From Chloroflexota bacterium (GTDB lineage: Bacteria; Chloroflexota; Dehalococcoidia; Lucifugimonadales; UBA3495), in the NCBI GenBank assembly GCA_022566155.1, contig JADFJS010000004.1, forward strand, positions 1-32,590: a stretch of 32,590 bases of DNA, written 5' to 3'. Position numbers and translations under genes: made by a program. A model generated the notes under the pieces. It searched no databases and was not told the DNA's origin. It worked only from the letters and a program-made list of their open reading frames with translations. Each line of letters opens with the position of its first letter. Positions within the stretch are counted from its first letter, which is position 1. Shown here piece by piece: positions 8,287-15,708 of the stretch.

Positions 8287-9369
8287 ATGTGGCAAATATA
8301 CGGCCAAGACCATATTCTCCGCCAGCTGGAGCCGGCCCTGGCGGGGGACCATCTATCCCACGCCTACCTGCTGGTTGGCCCGCCCCATGTGGGTAAGATG
8401 ACCCTGGCCTTAAACCTGGCCCAAAGCGTTAACTGTCTAGAGGGCCCCGGTGTGCCCTGCGGCGCCTGTACGCAGTGCTCCCGCATCGCCGCGGGGCACC
8501 ATGCCGACGTTCGCATCGTGGCCGTTGGCCGCCGCGATACGACCGGTGAATCGGATGACGGCTCAGGGCGCGCCGATACCCCCGCCGATTCCGACGAAGC
8601 CGCGCGGCCAGCTCAGAGCACCGTCATACATATAGACGACGTCAGAGACGTATTGCATCAGGTCAATCTGAAACCCTTCGAGGGTTCCCGGATCGTTGTG
8701 ATATTCGACGGCGCCGAATCCCTGAGCGAGGCGGCGGCCAACGCCCTGCTAAAAACCTTGGAAGAGCCGCCGCCCCAAGTTCTGATCCTGTTGCTCACCA
8801 CCAACGAAGAATCTTTACCTTCCACCGTCCTCTCGCGATGTCAGCGGCTGGTTCTTCTGCCGCTGTCCCAGATACAGCTTGCGGAAAGGCTGGTGGCGGA
8901 CCATCAAGCCGGGGCCGAAGAAGCACAGCGCCTGGCCCGATTATCGCGCGGCTGCCTGGGTTGGGCCATCGGCGCCCTGGAAGACCCACAGGTGTTGGAA
9001 CAAAGGGAGGCCGAGCTAGATCGGCTCAGGGAGGCTTGCGAGGCGGGGATTTCACTGAGATTCGGCTACGCCGCCGAGCTGGCCACCCTGTTCTCCAAAG
9101 ACCGGGAAGCCACCATCCAGCTCTTGTACCTGTGGTTGCGCTGGTGGCGCGACCTGATGCTGATCAAGGAAGGCGTCCAGGAATTTGTTACAAACGAAGA
9201 CCAGCTCAGCGAGCTAAATCTTCAGGCCACCCAACTCACTACCGGGCGGATCGTTCAAGTCATCAAGAGGGTGATCCACACCATTGAAGCCCTGGATCAC
9301 AACGCAAACGCCAAGCTAACTCTGGAGGCATTGATGGTGGGTCTGCCCAGAATGAAGGCACAGATATGA
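8287..9369 (+). CDS. holB: DNA polymerase III clamp-loader subunit delta'
   Basis: This 360-residue AAA+ clamp-loader protein begins WQIYGQDHILRQL. A Walker-A-like loop GPPHVGKM lies at residues 31-38, with Met where ATP-hydrolysing homologues have Thr/Ser; delta' is commonly inactive as an ATPase. A zinc module has Cys50, Cys58, Cys61 and Cys64. Further blocks are ANALLKTLEEPP and STVLSRCQRL, the sensor SRC motif. An acidic low-complexity insert lies around residues 80-107. I chose ATG 8287, next to the conserved start, although an in-frame ATG at 8260 is possible. The stop overlaps ricT (ATGA), an arrangement also known in Bacillus, where holB and yaaT are neighbours. TATACT at 8226-8231 could be a -10 box, with no good -35. 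Confidence 0.9.
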   Translation: MWQIYGQDHILRQLEPALAGDHLSHAYLLVGPPHVGKMTLALNLAQSVNCLEGPGVPCGACTQCSRIAAGHHADVRIVAVGRRDTTGESDDGSGRADTPADSDEAARPAQSTVIHIDDVRDVLHQVNLKPFEGSRIVVIFDGAESLSEAAANALLKTLEEPPPQVLILLLTTNEESLPSTVLSRCQRLVLLPLSQIQLAERLVADHQAGAEEAQRLARLSRGCLGWAIGALEDPQVLEQREAELDRLREACEAGISLRFGYAAELATLFSKDREATIQLLYLWLRWWRDLMLIKEGVQEFVTNEDQLSELNLQATQLTTGRIVQVIKRVIHTIEALDHNANAKLTLEALMVGLPRMKAQI

Positions 9370-10181
9370 ATCGAATCGTAGGGATACGCTGGCGCAAAGG
9401 TGAACCTGTGGTATACGCCGATGCAGGCGATCTGGCGATGAAGCGAAATACCATGGTGGTGGTGCAGGCCGTCAAGGGCCAGGAGCTGGGAATAGTGGTG
9501 CGGGAGCCCGCTACCATAGTCTGGTCTGATTCCCCGGAGCCACCGGCGCTGACCGTGCTGCGCAGGGCCACCGCTTCGGACATAGGACGGTTACAGCAGA
9601 ACCGGGAGATGGAAGACCTCGCCTTCAAGTTGGCGCGGAACAAGGTCAGAGAGCTTACACTGCCCATGAAGATAGTTGAGGCCCACTATACCTTCGACCG
9701 CAGCCGGCTAACGGTGTCCTTTGGCGCGCAAGGACGCGTGGATTTCCGCCCTTTGCTCCGGGCGCTTGGCTCGGAATTGCGCTGCCGGGTCGAGTTGCGC
9801 CAGATCGGTGAACGGGATGTCGCCAAGATTATCGGCGGACTGGGCCGCTGCGGCCGCACTCTATGCTGCGACTCTTGGCTGGATAAATTTAACGCAATCT
9901 CGATTCGTATGGCTAAAGAGCAGGCCTTGCCCATCAGCGCCGAGGGCCTGGCGGGGGCATGCGGAAGATTACGCTGTTGCCTTAGATACGAATACGAGCA
10001 GTACCGGCAGGTCAACCGCGCCCTGCCACGCATCGGCGAAGAGGTGAATACACCTGATGGATTGGCCACGGTTATCGTAGGTCACCGCATCAAGGAGACG
10101 GTGTCGGTACGGTATGAGGACAACAAGGTCCTGGAGTGGCCGCTAGCCGAGGTGGAACGGTCGTCCTCTTCCAGAAACTGA
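9366..10181 (+). CDS. ricT: PSP1-domain protein RicT (YaaT)
   Basis: This 271-residue PSP1-domain protein has the signature cysteines: RCGRTLCC (Cys162, Cys167, Cys168) and GACGRLRCCLRYEYEQY (Cys199, Cys204, Cys205). In Bacillus RicT works with RicA and RicF in an iron-sulfur complex that promotes mRNA maturation by RNase Y and affects sporulation and competence. The conserved start VGIRW and the central TFDRSRLTVSF.AQGRVDFR block support the call. It is coupled to holB by an ATGA overlap. No ricA or ricF is in the window, so which of the known functions applies here is open. Confidence 0.92.
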   Translation: MNRIVGIRWRKGEPVVYADAGDLAMKRNTMVVVQAVKGQELGIVVREPATIVWSDSPEPPALTVLRRATASDIGRLQQNREMEDLAFKLARNKVRELTLPMKIVEAHYTFDRSRLTVSFGAQGRVDFRPLLRALGSELRCRVELRQIGERDVAKIIGGLGRCGRTLCCDSWLDKFNAISIRMAKEQALPISAEGLAGACGRLRCCLRYEYEQYRQVNRALPRIGEEVNTPDGLATVIVGHRIKETVSVRYEDNKVLEWPLAEVERSSSSRN

Positions 10182-10231
10182 TACCTCAAACCGATGGCCC
10201 GGTGAAGGATGCTTTCTGCGATGAATACCGC

Positions 10232-11005
10232 CTAGACCTGGACAGTCCAGGGCAGGTATTGCCGCCACTCCTCAAGGATCACCCGGTTCTGTAAGATCAG
10301 GTAAGGATTGGGGTCCGGCGCTTTTGGCGCCTTGCCCAGGGTCATCCTCGCCTCCATGGGCGTCCTTCCCGCCTTGCGCAGATTGCATCGGTTGCAGGCA
10401 GCCACCACGTTGTCCCAGGAGTGGCCACCTCCCTGCCGGCGGGGCACTACGTGGTCCACCGTGAGGTCCGGAGCCTTCTTGCCACAGTACTGGCAAGTAA
10501 ACCTATCCCTCAGGAAAACTTCCTTCTTCGACAGCTTGCGCGGCAATAGAGGCTTTCGAACGAGGTAAACCAGGCGGACGATGGAGGGAGCCTCGATAAC
10601 GCTGGAAACGGTGTGCAGATCTGCCTGGTGGTTCTCCAACAACTCCGCCTTGCCTTTGTCCACCAAGACTATCGCGCGGCGAACCGTGCACACATTGAGG
10701 GGTACGTAATTCAAGTTGAGGACCAGGGCAGGAGCTTGGACCAGTTGGCGCCAGTTCAGAGCAGGCCCGCCAACCCCATCATCCACTCCGGCGGATATCC
10801 CGTCATGCGCTACCGATGCATCAGCATGTGATTGGCCGTTGTGCGAATCATTTGCCACTGAGAACAGCACCTTTGCCCGGCTTGCGCCGCGGGCCGTCCG
10901 GGATGCCGCCGGAACGATCGGCTCACCCCCCGGGTGGCGCTTCTCCAGAGATATTAGCCTCGAGATAAGGCCCTCAGGTACCACGCCGCCTACATGGTAG
11001 CACAT
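10232..11005 (-). CDS. HNH endonuclease family protein
   Basis: The 257-residue product has a conserved core starting near residue 93 (ALVLNLNYVPLNV). The HNH nuclease domain follows: CQYC at 171-174, TVDHVVPRRQGG at 182-193 with the His185 centre, and AACNRCNLRKAG at 203-213 for the second zinc pair. The ending NPYLILQNRVILEEWRQYLPW is typical of the stand-alone HNH proteins found in many Chloroflexota, Cyanobacteria and Actinobacteria genomes; their biological role is not established. The first ~90 residues are poorly structured and lack family character, so the true start may be internal, for example the GTG at 10870. It lies 28 bases downstream of the cvpA-like gene on the same strand. 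Confidence 0.85.
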   Translation of the reverse strand: MCYHVGGVVPEGLISRLISLEKRHPGGEPIVPAASRTARGASRAKVLFSVANDSHNGQSHADASVAHDGISAGVDDGVGGPALNWRQLVQAPALVLNLNYVPLNVCTVRRAIVLVDKGKAELLENHQADLHTVSSVIEAPSIVRLVYLVRKPLLPRKLSKKEVFLRDRFTCQYCGKKAPDLTVDHVVPRRQGGGHSWDNVVAACNRCNLRKAGRTPMEARMTLGKAPKAPDPNPYLILQNRVILEEWRQYLPWTVQV

Positions 11006-11033
11006 GGAACAAGGGCGGACCCATCGTCTTCAG

Positions 11034-11549
11034 TTATTGGACGATTTTCTCCAGTTGATTGTCCCAGTCACCGGGTATCAGGCCTACACCACGGATCACA
11101 ACGTCGAAGTTGTCCGCCAGGAAGGCGCCCAGTACCGATTCGTCGATGTCTTTGACCAGGCCGTCATTGGCCGGGAACTTCTGAACGCTCGTCAGCACGC
11201 CGGACAGGAGCACAAAGCCAACTATAAAACCCGCCGCCAGTCCAGCCATCTTATTTGCCATACCGCCGAGGGGGATAAAGGCCAGCATCGTGCGCAGCAT
11301 AAATCCGGCTATCGAAGCCACGATAAATAGGCCCACGAAGACCAGAATAAAACCGGCAATGGCCTGATAGTCTTCGTTGCCGGTGAAGGGAGAGAACAGG
11401 TTGCCCATCGAGTCGGAGATCCGGCTGGCAACTGCCAGTCCCACCAGTACAGTAACCAGCGGGATAACCAGTTGGATCAGCCCGGCCGTGTAACCCCAAC
11501 CCGAGGTCAAGCCCCATACCACCAGGATCGCCAAGTCTATCCAGTTCAT
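11034..11549 (-). CDS. CvpA-family membrane protein
   Basis: This 171-residue protein has about four hydrophobic segments: residues 4-22, 25-43, 61-86 and 98-122. It begins with MNWIDLAILVVW, the usual CvpA/colicin V production opening (N-x-x-D-x-x-I). It also has the glycine-rich A.FILVFVGLFIVAS segment and the amphipathic link to FIPLGGMANKMAGLAAGF, as in the family. The role of the family is poorly defined; E. coli CvpA affects colicin V export and envelope homeostasis. GGGGGACG lies before ATG 11549. The HNH gene follows by 28 bases and may be co-transcribed. Confidence 0.8.
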   Translation of the reverse strand: MNWIDLAILVVWGLTSGWGYTAGLIQLVIPLVTVLVGLAVASRISDSMGNLFSPFTGNEDYQAIAGFILVFVGLFIVASIAGFMLRTMLAFIPLGGMANKMAGLAAGFIVGFVLLSGVLTSVQKFPANDGLVKDIDESVLGAFLADNFDVVIRGVGLIPGDWDNQLEKIVQ

Positions 11550-11698
11550 AATCGTCCCCCTGCCCAGGATAGATTCCTAGATCGGCGTTAGCTTACGTGT
11601 CAGTCTATCATGGCGAAAACTACTTGCGGCAAGTGCAGATCTTCTGTCTTGGAGGCAACATACCACGTAGGAACCATGGCCTGCCGGCGCCCGAGCAC

Positions 11699-12379
11699 CT
11701 AAACGTTGACCAGCGCCGATGTTGGCCGCCTGTTAGGCAGCCGGTTGCGCAGCCAAACCAGGCCCAGGAGGGCCATGATGCCAAATAGGTACCCGCCCAT
11801 CACATCGCTGGGCCAGTGAACACCCAGGTACACCCGGGACAGGCCCATGACCAGGATCAGCAACGCCAATAACGCTTGAAAACTGCGGCGAATCGGCGTC
11901 GAAACGGGTAGCTCATTGACCAGCACAATCAAAAGACCGCCAAAAAGCATGGCATAGAGGGAATGGCCGCTGGGAAAACTGGGGCTGTTGGGCGCGAAAT
12001 TGGTGATGAAGTACTCCGGCCGGGCCCGTCCTATCAAGTCTTTGAGCAAGACCCCAAGGCCGATTGGGATTCCACTGAGGGCGACGATCAGTGCGTCGGC
12101 CCGCCGGCACAGAACGACCAGCGACGCCACGGTAGTTGCAATCAACACCGTGGCAACCGGCGTCCACCCCAACCTGGCAACGCCAAGCGCCGCCCCATCC
12201 AGCCATCCCGTCTGGATCTTCTGCAACCACCTTAGGGCTTCCTCATCGCCGGGGAATGTGGCGAAATACCAAGCCAGGAGAAAGATGCCCAGCGTGATCA
12301 GCAGCCCGCCAGCCATGCAGTATGGGCGCCAACGGAGCCTGCAAAATAGTTGGCATTTTTCAACCACGGGGGATTTCAA
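11699..12379 (-). CDS. PAP2-superfamily membrane phosphatase
   Basis: This 226-residue integral membrane protein carries the complete PAP2 active site: K113-x6-R120-P121, P136-S-G-H139 and S181-R182-x5-H188-x3-D192. The His pair and Asp form the phospho-His transfer centre. Six hydrophobic segments surround these loops. Likely substrates are phosphatidic acid, phosphatidylglycerol phosphate or undecaprenyl pyrophosphate; the sequence does not choose among them. The first possible start is a TTG at 12379, with an ATG at residue 22 (12316) as an alternative just before the first membrane helix. It stands alone, 149 bases from the cvpA-like gene. Confidence 0.9.
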   Translation of the reverse strand: MKSPVVEKCQLFCRLRWRPYCMAGGLLITLGIFLLAWYFATFPGDEEALRWLQKIQTGWLDGAALGVARLGWTPVATVLIATTVASLVVLCRRADALIVALSGIPIGLGVLLKDLIGRARPEYFITNFAPNSPSFPSGHSLYAMLFGGLLIVLVNELPVSTPIRRSFQALLALLILVMGLSRVYLGVHWPSDVMGGYLFGIMALLGLVWLRNRLPNRRPTSALVNV

Positions 12380-12583
12380 ATCCGGACATTACCCATATCG
12401 TTGATGGCTATTCTACGCAGGTTCCACGGCGGTAGATTCCAACTGCATCACTCTCCGAAGGACGATCGAAACCCGATGATATGCAGATATTCTAGCATCG
12501 CTTTTCCTTAAATTATAGGCATTAGCCCAGGCAACCCAATGCGGAGGCATGTACAACGGCGCACCGGCACCAGCAAGCGTATC

Positions 12584-12614
12584 AGCACTCCCCGATCCGG
12601 CCGAGTGCTATAAT
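12584..12614 (+). promoter_or_regulatory. CIRCE-like inverted repeat joined to a -10 box, upstream of cmk
   Basis: AGCACTC (12584-12590) and its exact complement GAGTGCT (12603-12609) flank a 12-base spacer. The last base of the right arm begins TATAAT (12609-12614). The arms equal the core of the HrcA operator CIRCE (TTAGCACTC-N9-GAGTGCTAA), but the spacer is 12 rather than 9. The -10 box overlaps the first ATG of the cmk frame, which suggests that translation starts further down. Confidence 0.45.
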
Positions 12615-13314
12615 GCCATGGCTGATTGTGTTGCGAGGTACCCCCTTGTCCGGTAAAGTGAGTGTCATCGCCCTGGACGGCCCGGTGGCCTCGGGCAAGT
12701 CCGTCGTGGGCCGGGAGTTGGCCCGGCGGCTCGCGTTCCGTTATCTGGATACCGGGGTGATGTACCGGGCCATAACGTGGCTTGCACTGCGCTGCGGCAC
12801 GTCCCTGGCAGACGAAGAAAGCCTTGGCAATCTCGCCAATCGCCATCCGATACGCCTGAGTGGCACGGAAAGCAATCAGGTCTGGGTGGGCGAGCATCAA
12901 TTAGGCCCTGAGCTGCGGGATGCCCGGGTAGAACGCCAAGTTTCTCTGGTCTCCCGGATGCCCCAGGTACGCCGGGTCCTGGTTCAGCAACAGCGAACTC
13001 TCGCCAAGGAAGGAAACATCGTGATGGTGGGCCGGGACATCGGCACCGTCGTTTTGCCCAACGCCGACGTTAAAGTGTATCTCTCGGCCTCACCGGAAGC
13101 GCGGGCTCACCGGCGGTTGAAAGACCTGGTTGACCAGGGCCAAGACGTTGACTTTCAGCAGGTACTGGGGGAAACCATACAGCGGGATGATATGGATTCC
13201 AACCGAGCCGACTCCCCGCTACGGCCGGCCGAAGATGCCCTAACCCTGGACACCGGGGAGCTAACGATCGACCAGGTGGTGGAGCAGATCCTCGCGCAAG
13301 TCCACCGGTGTTGA
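12613..13314 (+). CDS. cmk: Cytidylate kinase
   Basis: The product (up to 233 residues) phosphorylates CMP and dCMP. The P-loop is DGPVASGKSVVG at residues 22-33, followed by YLDTGVMYRAITW, the family's CMP-binding block. GRDIGTVVLPNADVKVYL and S.EARAHRR form the LID-side region, and QRDDMDSNRADSPLRPAEDA is the standard C-terminal segment. Start choice is uncertain: ATG 12613 overlaps a TATAAT box, while GTG 12658 gives VSVIALDGPVASG, the normal family start, and is the likelier site (protein about 218 residues). The stop overlaps plsC by 7 bases; cmk-plsC pairs are common in Firmicutes and Chloroflexota. Confidence 0.93.
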   Translation: MPWLIVLRGTPLSGKVSVIALDGPVASGKSVVGRELARRLAFRYLDTGVMYRAITWLALRCGTSLADEESLGNLANRHPIRLSGTESNQVWVGEHQLGPELRDARVERQVSLVSRMPQVRRVLVQQQRTLAKEGNIVMVGRDIGTVVLPNADVKVYLSASPEARAHRRLKDLVDQGQDVDFQQVLGETIQRDDMDSNRADSPLRPAEDALTLDTGELTIDQVVEQILAQVHRC

Positions 13315-14027
13315 TCAGCACACGGCACGCAGGCTGGATGTACCGGGCCGGACACTGGCTGGGCCTATTCTGCTTAAGTAATTTCGGCCGCCTGGAAGTA
13401 CTGGGCCGAGAATCCGTGCCACCCTACGGGCCGCTGATAGTGGTGGCCAATCACGTATCATACAACGACCCGCCGATGCTGCTGGCCAGCATCCCCCGGG
13501 CACTGCATTTCATCGCTAAGCAGGAACTGTTCAACTTCACCTTGACCAACTATTTTTTGAAGCAATTCAACGTGTATCCGTTCAACCGCACCGGTCACGG
13601 GGTCGATGCAATGCGGCTGATGCTACGATTGTTGGCGGAAGACCGCGCCGTGGTGATCTTTCCGGAGGGCCACCGAAGCCCGGACCATGCCATGAGAAAG
13701 GCCATGCTGGGGGTGGCATATCTGGCCCACAGGAGCCAGGCCCCTATACTTCCTGTAGGGATTACCGGCACCGAAACATTCCCGGTCTGGCGCCTGCCCA
13801 TTCCCCTGCGCCACATGCGGGCCAATATCGGCCAACCCTTTACCCTGCCTATGATAGAGGGCAATCCCAGCCGGCAGGTGCTTGAGAGCTTGCGAGACAT
13901 GGTCATGGGCCGCGTCGCCGCCATGCTGCCCGAGGAATACCGTGGCGTGTACGCCACCGCCCAAGGTCCGAGAGAAGACCTTGCCAACATAACGCCGGCC
14001 GCCGGTGAAGGAAATGGGCCATCTTAG
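13308..14027 (+). CDS. plsC: 1-acyl-sn-glycerol-3-phosphate acyltransferase
   Basis: This protein of up to 239 residues belongs to the PlsC-type acyltransferases that make phosphatidic acid from lysophosphatidic acid at the membrane. The four family blocks are visible: NHVSYNDPPML with the HX4D catalytic pair, FNVYPFNRTG, VIFPEGHRSPD for glycerol phosphate binding, and ILPVGITGTE. The GTG at 13308 overlaps the end of cmk; ATG 13338 (MYRAGHWLG) is an equally plausible start and matches the family's N-terminus better. Downstream is a short unknown gene after about 80 bases. Confidence 0.92.
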   Translation: MLISTRHAGWMYRAGHWLGLFCLSNFGRLEVLGRESVPPYGPLIVVANHVSYNDPPMLLASIPRALHFIAKQELFNFTLTNYFLKQFNVYPFNRTGHGVDAMRLMLRLLAEDRAVVIFPEGHRSPDHAMRKAMLGVAYLAHRSQAPILPVGITGTETFPVWRLPIPLRHMRANIGQPFTLPMIEGNPSRQVLESLRDMVMGRVAAMLPEEYRGVYATAQGPREDLANITPAAGEGNGPS

Positions 14028-14105
14028 GGTCGATCGGCGCTGCGGCGATCTTCAGCGAGAACTCCAACCCAAATCACCTAAAGCCAGACTGAAGGGATGA
14101 CAAGT

Positions 14106-14324
14106 ATGCAACAGGCTTCCAAATTCGGCATTTACCTAAATTCCAAGGAAAACAAGGTCGTCCGCATAAACTCCCCATACTGGATACCCGAGGAACCCGA
14201 CTGGGTCTTCCTGACATCCGAGGTCAACTCCACCCTGCTGCAAATCCGTGACATGGCCAAGGAGCAAGGGCAATCCTCGGAGTCGGAGTCCATCACTTGG
14301 GGTACCATCCCTCTCCGGGATTAG
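14106..14324 (+). CDS. Small conserved-looking protein of unknown function
   Basis: This 72-residue acidic protein starts MQQASKFGIYLNSKENKVVR and contains SPYWIPEEPDWVFLTSEVN in the middle. I do not recognise the family. ATG 14106 is preferred because AAGGGA lies 8 bases upstream, whereas the in-frame ATG at 14097 directly abuts that site. No membrane segment, cysteine or signal peptide is present. Predicted structure from the sequence would be a few strands and one amphipathic helix (LLQIRDMAKEQG). It follows plsC on the same strand and is followed by a hairpin that may end transcription. Its codon use resembles its neighbours, which supports a real gene. Confidence 0.6.
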   Translation: MQQASKFGIYLNSKENKVVRINSPYWIPEEPDWVFLTSEVNSTLLQIRDMAKEQGQSSESESITWGTIPLRD

Positions 14325-14431
14325 CTAACTGTCGCCGCTTAAGGCAGCCACAAGCGATGCGAGAGATGGGCCGGACGCTCTTCCAGCAATAGGTTGCCGA
14401 GGCGCCTCTTGTTTAAGCGGGTTGATTAAAT

Positions 14432-14474
14432 AAGCCCTGGGCCGACCGGGGACTTCCCCGAAGCACCAGGGCTT
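14432..14474. terminator. Nested hairpin between convergent genes, probable bidirectional terminator
   Basis: AAGCCCTGG (14432-14440) pairs perfectly with CCAGGGCTT (14466-14474). Inside the loop, CGGGGA (14447-14452) pairs with TCCCCG (14455-14460). It lies between the plus-strand small gene and the minus-strand SDR operon. On the minus strand it is followed by an AT-rich TTATTTAATC-like stretch; on the plus strand only by TTT. Confidence 0.5.
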
Positions 14475-14547
14475 TGAAAGCATATCACCTCAGGCGGACC
14501 TTTCCGGCGGGAGGCTGAGCACCTAGGGCCTGGAGAGGACCATTCCT

Positions 14548-14706
14548 CTAGCCCTCCGGAATGACCCCGAGCTGCTGCATCATGGCCATGTCGTCCTGGT
14601 TGCCCCAATGCTCTATCGCCTTGCCGTTGACGATCCAGACGATGTGGGTCTCGCTAAATGTGACCCGCTTGCCCGTGGCCTTGACGCTAAATCGCTGGTA
14701 GGGTGT
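14548..14706 (-). pseudogene. C-terminal remnant of a SnoaL-like ester cyclase
   Basis: The last ~53 codons of this frame, ending at TAG 14548, read as the C-terminal third of a SnoaL/ester-cyclase family protein: TGKRVTFSETHIVWIVNGK followed by IEHWGNQDDMAMMQQLGVIP. In intact members (about 130-150 residues) this is the last pair of strands with the conserved 'G.I.E.W...D..G...QLG..P' ending. No matching N-terminal two thirds exist upstream: the frame runs into the end of the SDR gene with residues of no family character. It lacks its own start and ribosome site. I read it as a deletion remnant; a very short real protein is possible but unlikely. Confidence 0.65.
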
Positions 14707-14716
14707 CCGCTGGCGA

Positions 14717-15640
14717 TTAACTCGGTGGCTGGTTCGGCGCAGGGTTAAACAGCTCCAACCCGATGGTGGGCGGGAAAACCTTGGCCAGCTCCTCCACCGT
14801 CCACCTGCCATTCTTGCTGATGGTCTTCACCGGCTCCGGCTCGTTCATCAGGGTCACCAGGCCCTCGGTGACGTGGAATACATGGCCGTTCACGTGGGCT
14901 GCTTCGTCGGAAGCCAGCCAGGTAACGAAGGGCGCCACGTCATCCCCTTCCCCCCGCATCCTGGGAGCCGAACCGGAGGGACCGCCGATACCCCGGGCAG
15001 CCCTCAGGGTCCGGGCTTCATCGGGGACCGTCTGGGTCATTCTGGTTCCGGCGGCGGGCGAAATCGAGTTGGCCGTCACGCCGTACCGTCCCATGTCGCG
15101 GGCCAGCACCCGGGTAAGCCCGGCAATGCCATCCTTGGCCGCACCGTAGTTGGCCTGGCCCGAGTTGCCATACAGGCCGGAGGTGGAGGTAAAGGTGATG
15201 ATCCGCCCGGACCGCTGCTGCCGGAAGAGTATGCAGGCGTGTTTGGCCACGGTGAAGGTGCCCTTCAAGTGTACCGCAATCACGTCGTCCCACTCCTCCT
15301 CGGACATGTTGAACACCATGCGGTCCCGCAGGATCCCGGCGCAGGTGACTATGATGTCTAGTTTGCCGAAATTGTCCACCGCGGTCTGGACGATCTTTTC
15401 GCCGCCGGACATGGTGGCCACCGACTCGGTGCTACCAACGGCGGACCCGCCGGCATCCTTGATCTCATTCGCCACAATATCGGCAACCGACTGGTCGAAA
15501 CCGGTACCGTCGACGTTTACACCCAGGTCGACCACCACCACCTTGGCGCCTTCTTCTGCCATCAACATGGCAACGCCCCGGCCGATCCCCCGGCCGGAAC
15601 CGGTCACTATAGCTACTTTATCTTTTAACGAATTGCCCAT
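14717..15640 (-). CDS. SDR-family dehydrogenase, copy 2
   Basis: This 307-residue short-chain dehydrogenase has the NAD(P) motif TGSGRGIGRG at residues 13-22, TCAG at 99-102, and the catalytic Ser (TSTSG, 151-155), Tyr165 and Lys169. The sequence VDLGVNVDGTG following strand 2, with an Asp at the end of the strand, suggests NAD(H) preference and resembles the dehydrogenase half of peroxisomal multifunctional enzyme type 2, which acts on 3-hydroxyacyl-CoA. The length is about 50 residues more than a minimal SDR, the extra being C-terminal (TISKNGRWTVEELAKVFP). It is a paralogue of the next gene upstream, with near identity through residues 75-170. The true substrate is unknown. Confidence 0.9.
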   Translation of the reverse strand: MGNSLKDKVAIVTGSGRGIGRGVAMLMAEEGAKVVVVDLGVNVDGTGFDQSVADIVANEIKDAGGSAVGSTESVATMSGGEKIVQTAVDNFGKLDIIVTCAGILRDRMVFNMSEEEWDDVIAVHLKGTFTVAKHACILFRQQRSGRIITFTSTSGLYGNSGQANYGAAKDGIAGLTRVLARDMGRYGVTANSISPAAGTRMTQTVPDEARTLRAARGIGGPSGSAPRMRGEGDDVAPFVTWLASDEAAHVNGHVFHVTEGLVTLMNEPEPVKTISKNGRWTVEELAKVFPPTIGLELFNPAPNQPPS

Positions 15641-15708
15641 CAGAACTATACCTCGCTCGAAACAATTGCTTTATTATCACCGTCACGCACCGCAGGCTGA
15701 TTGCCTGG

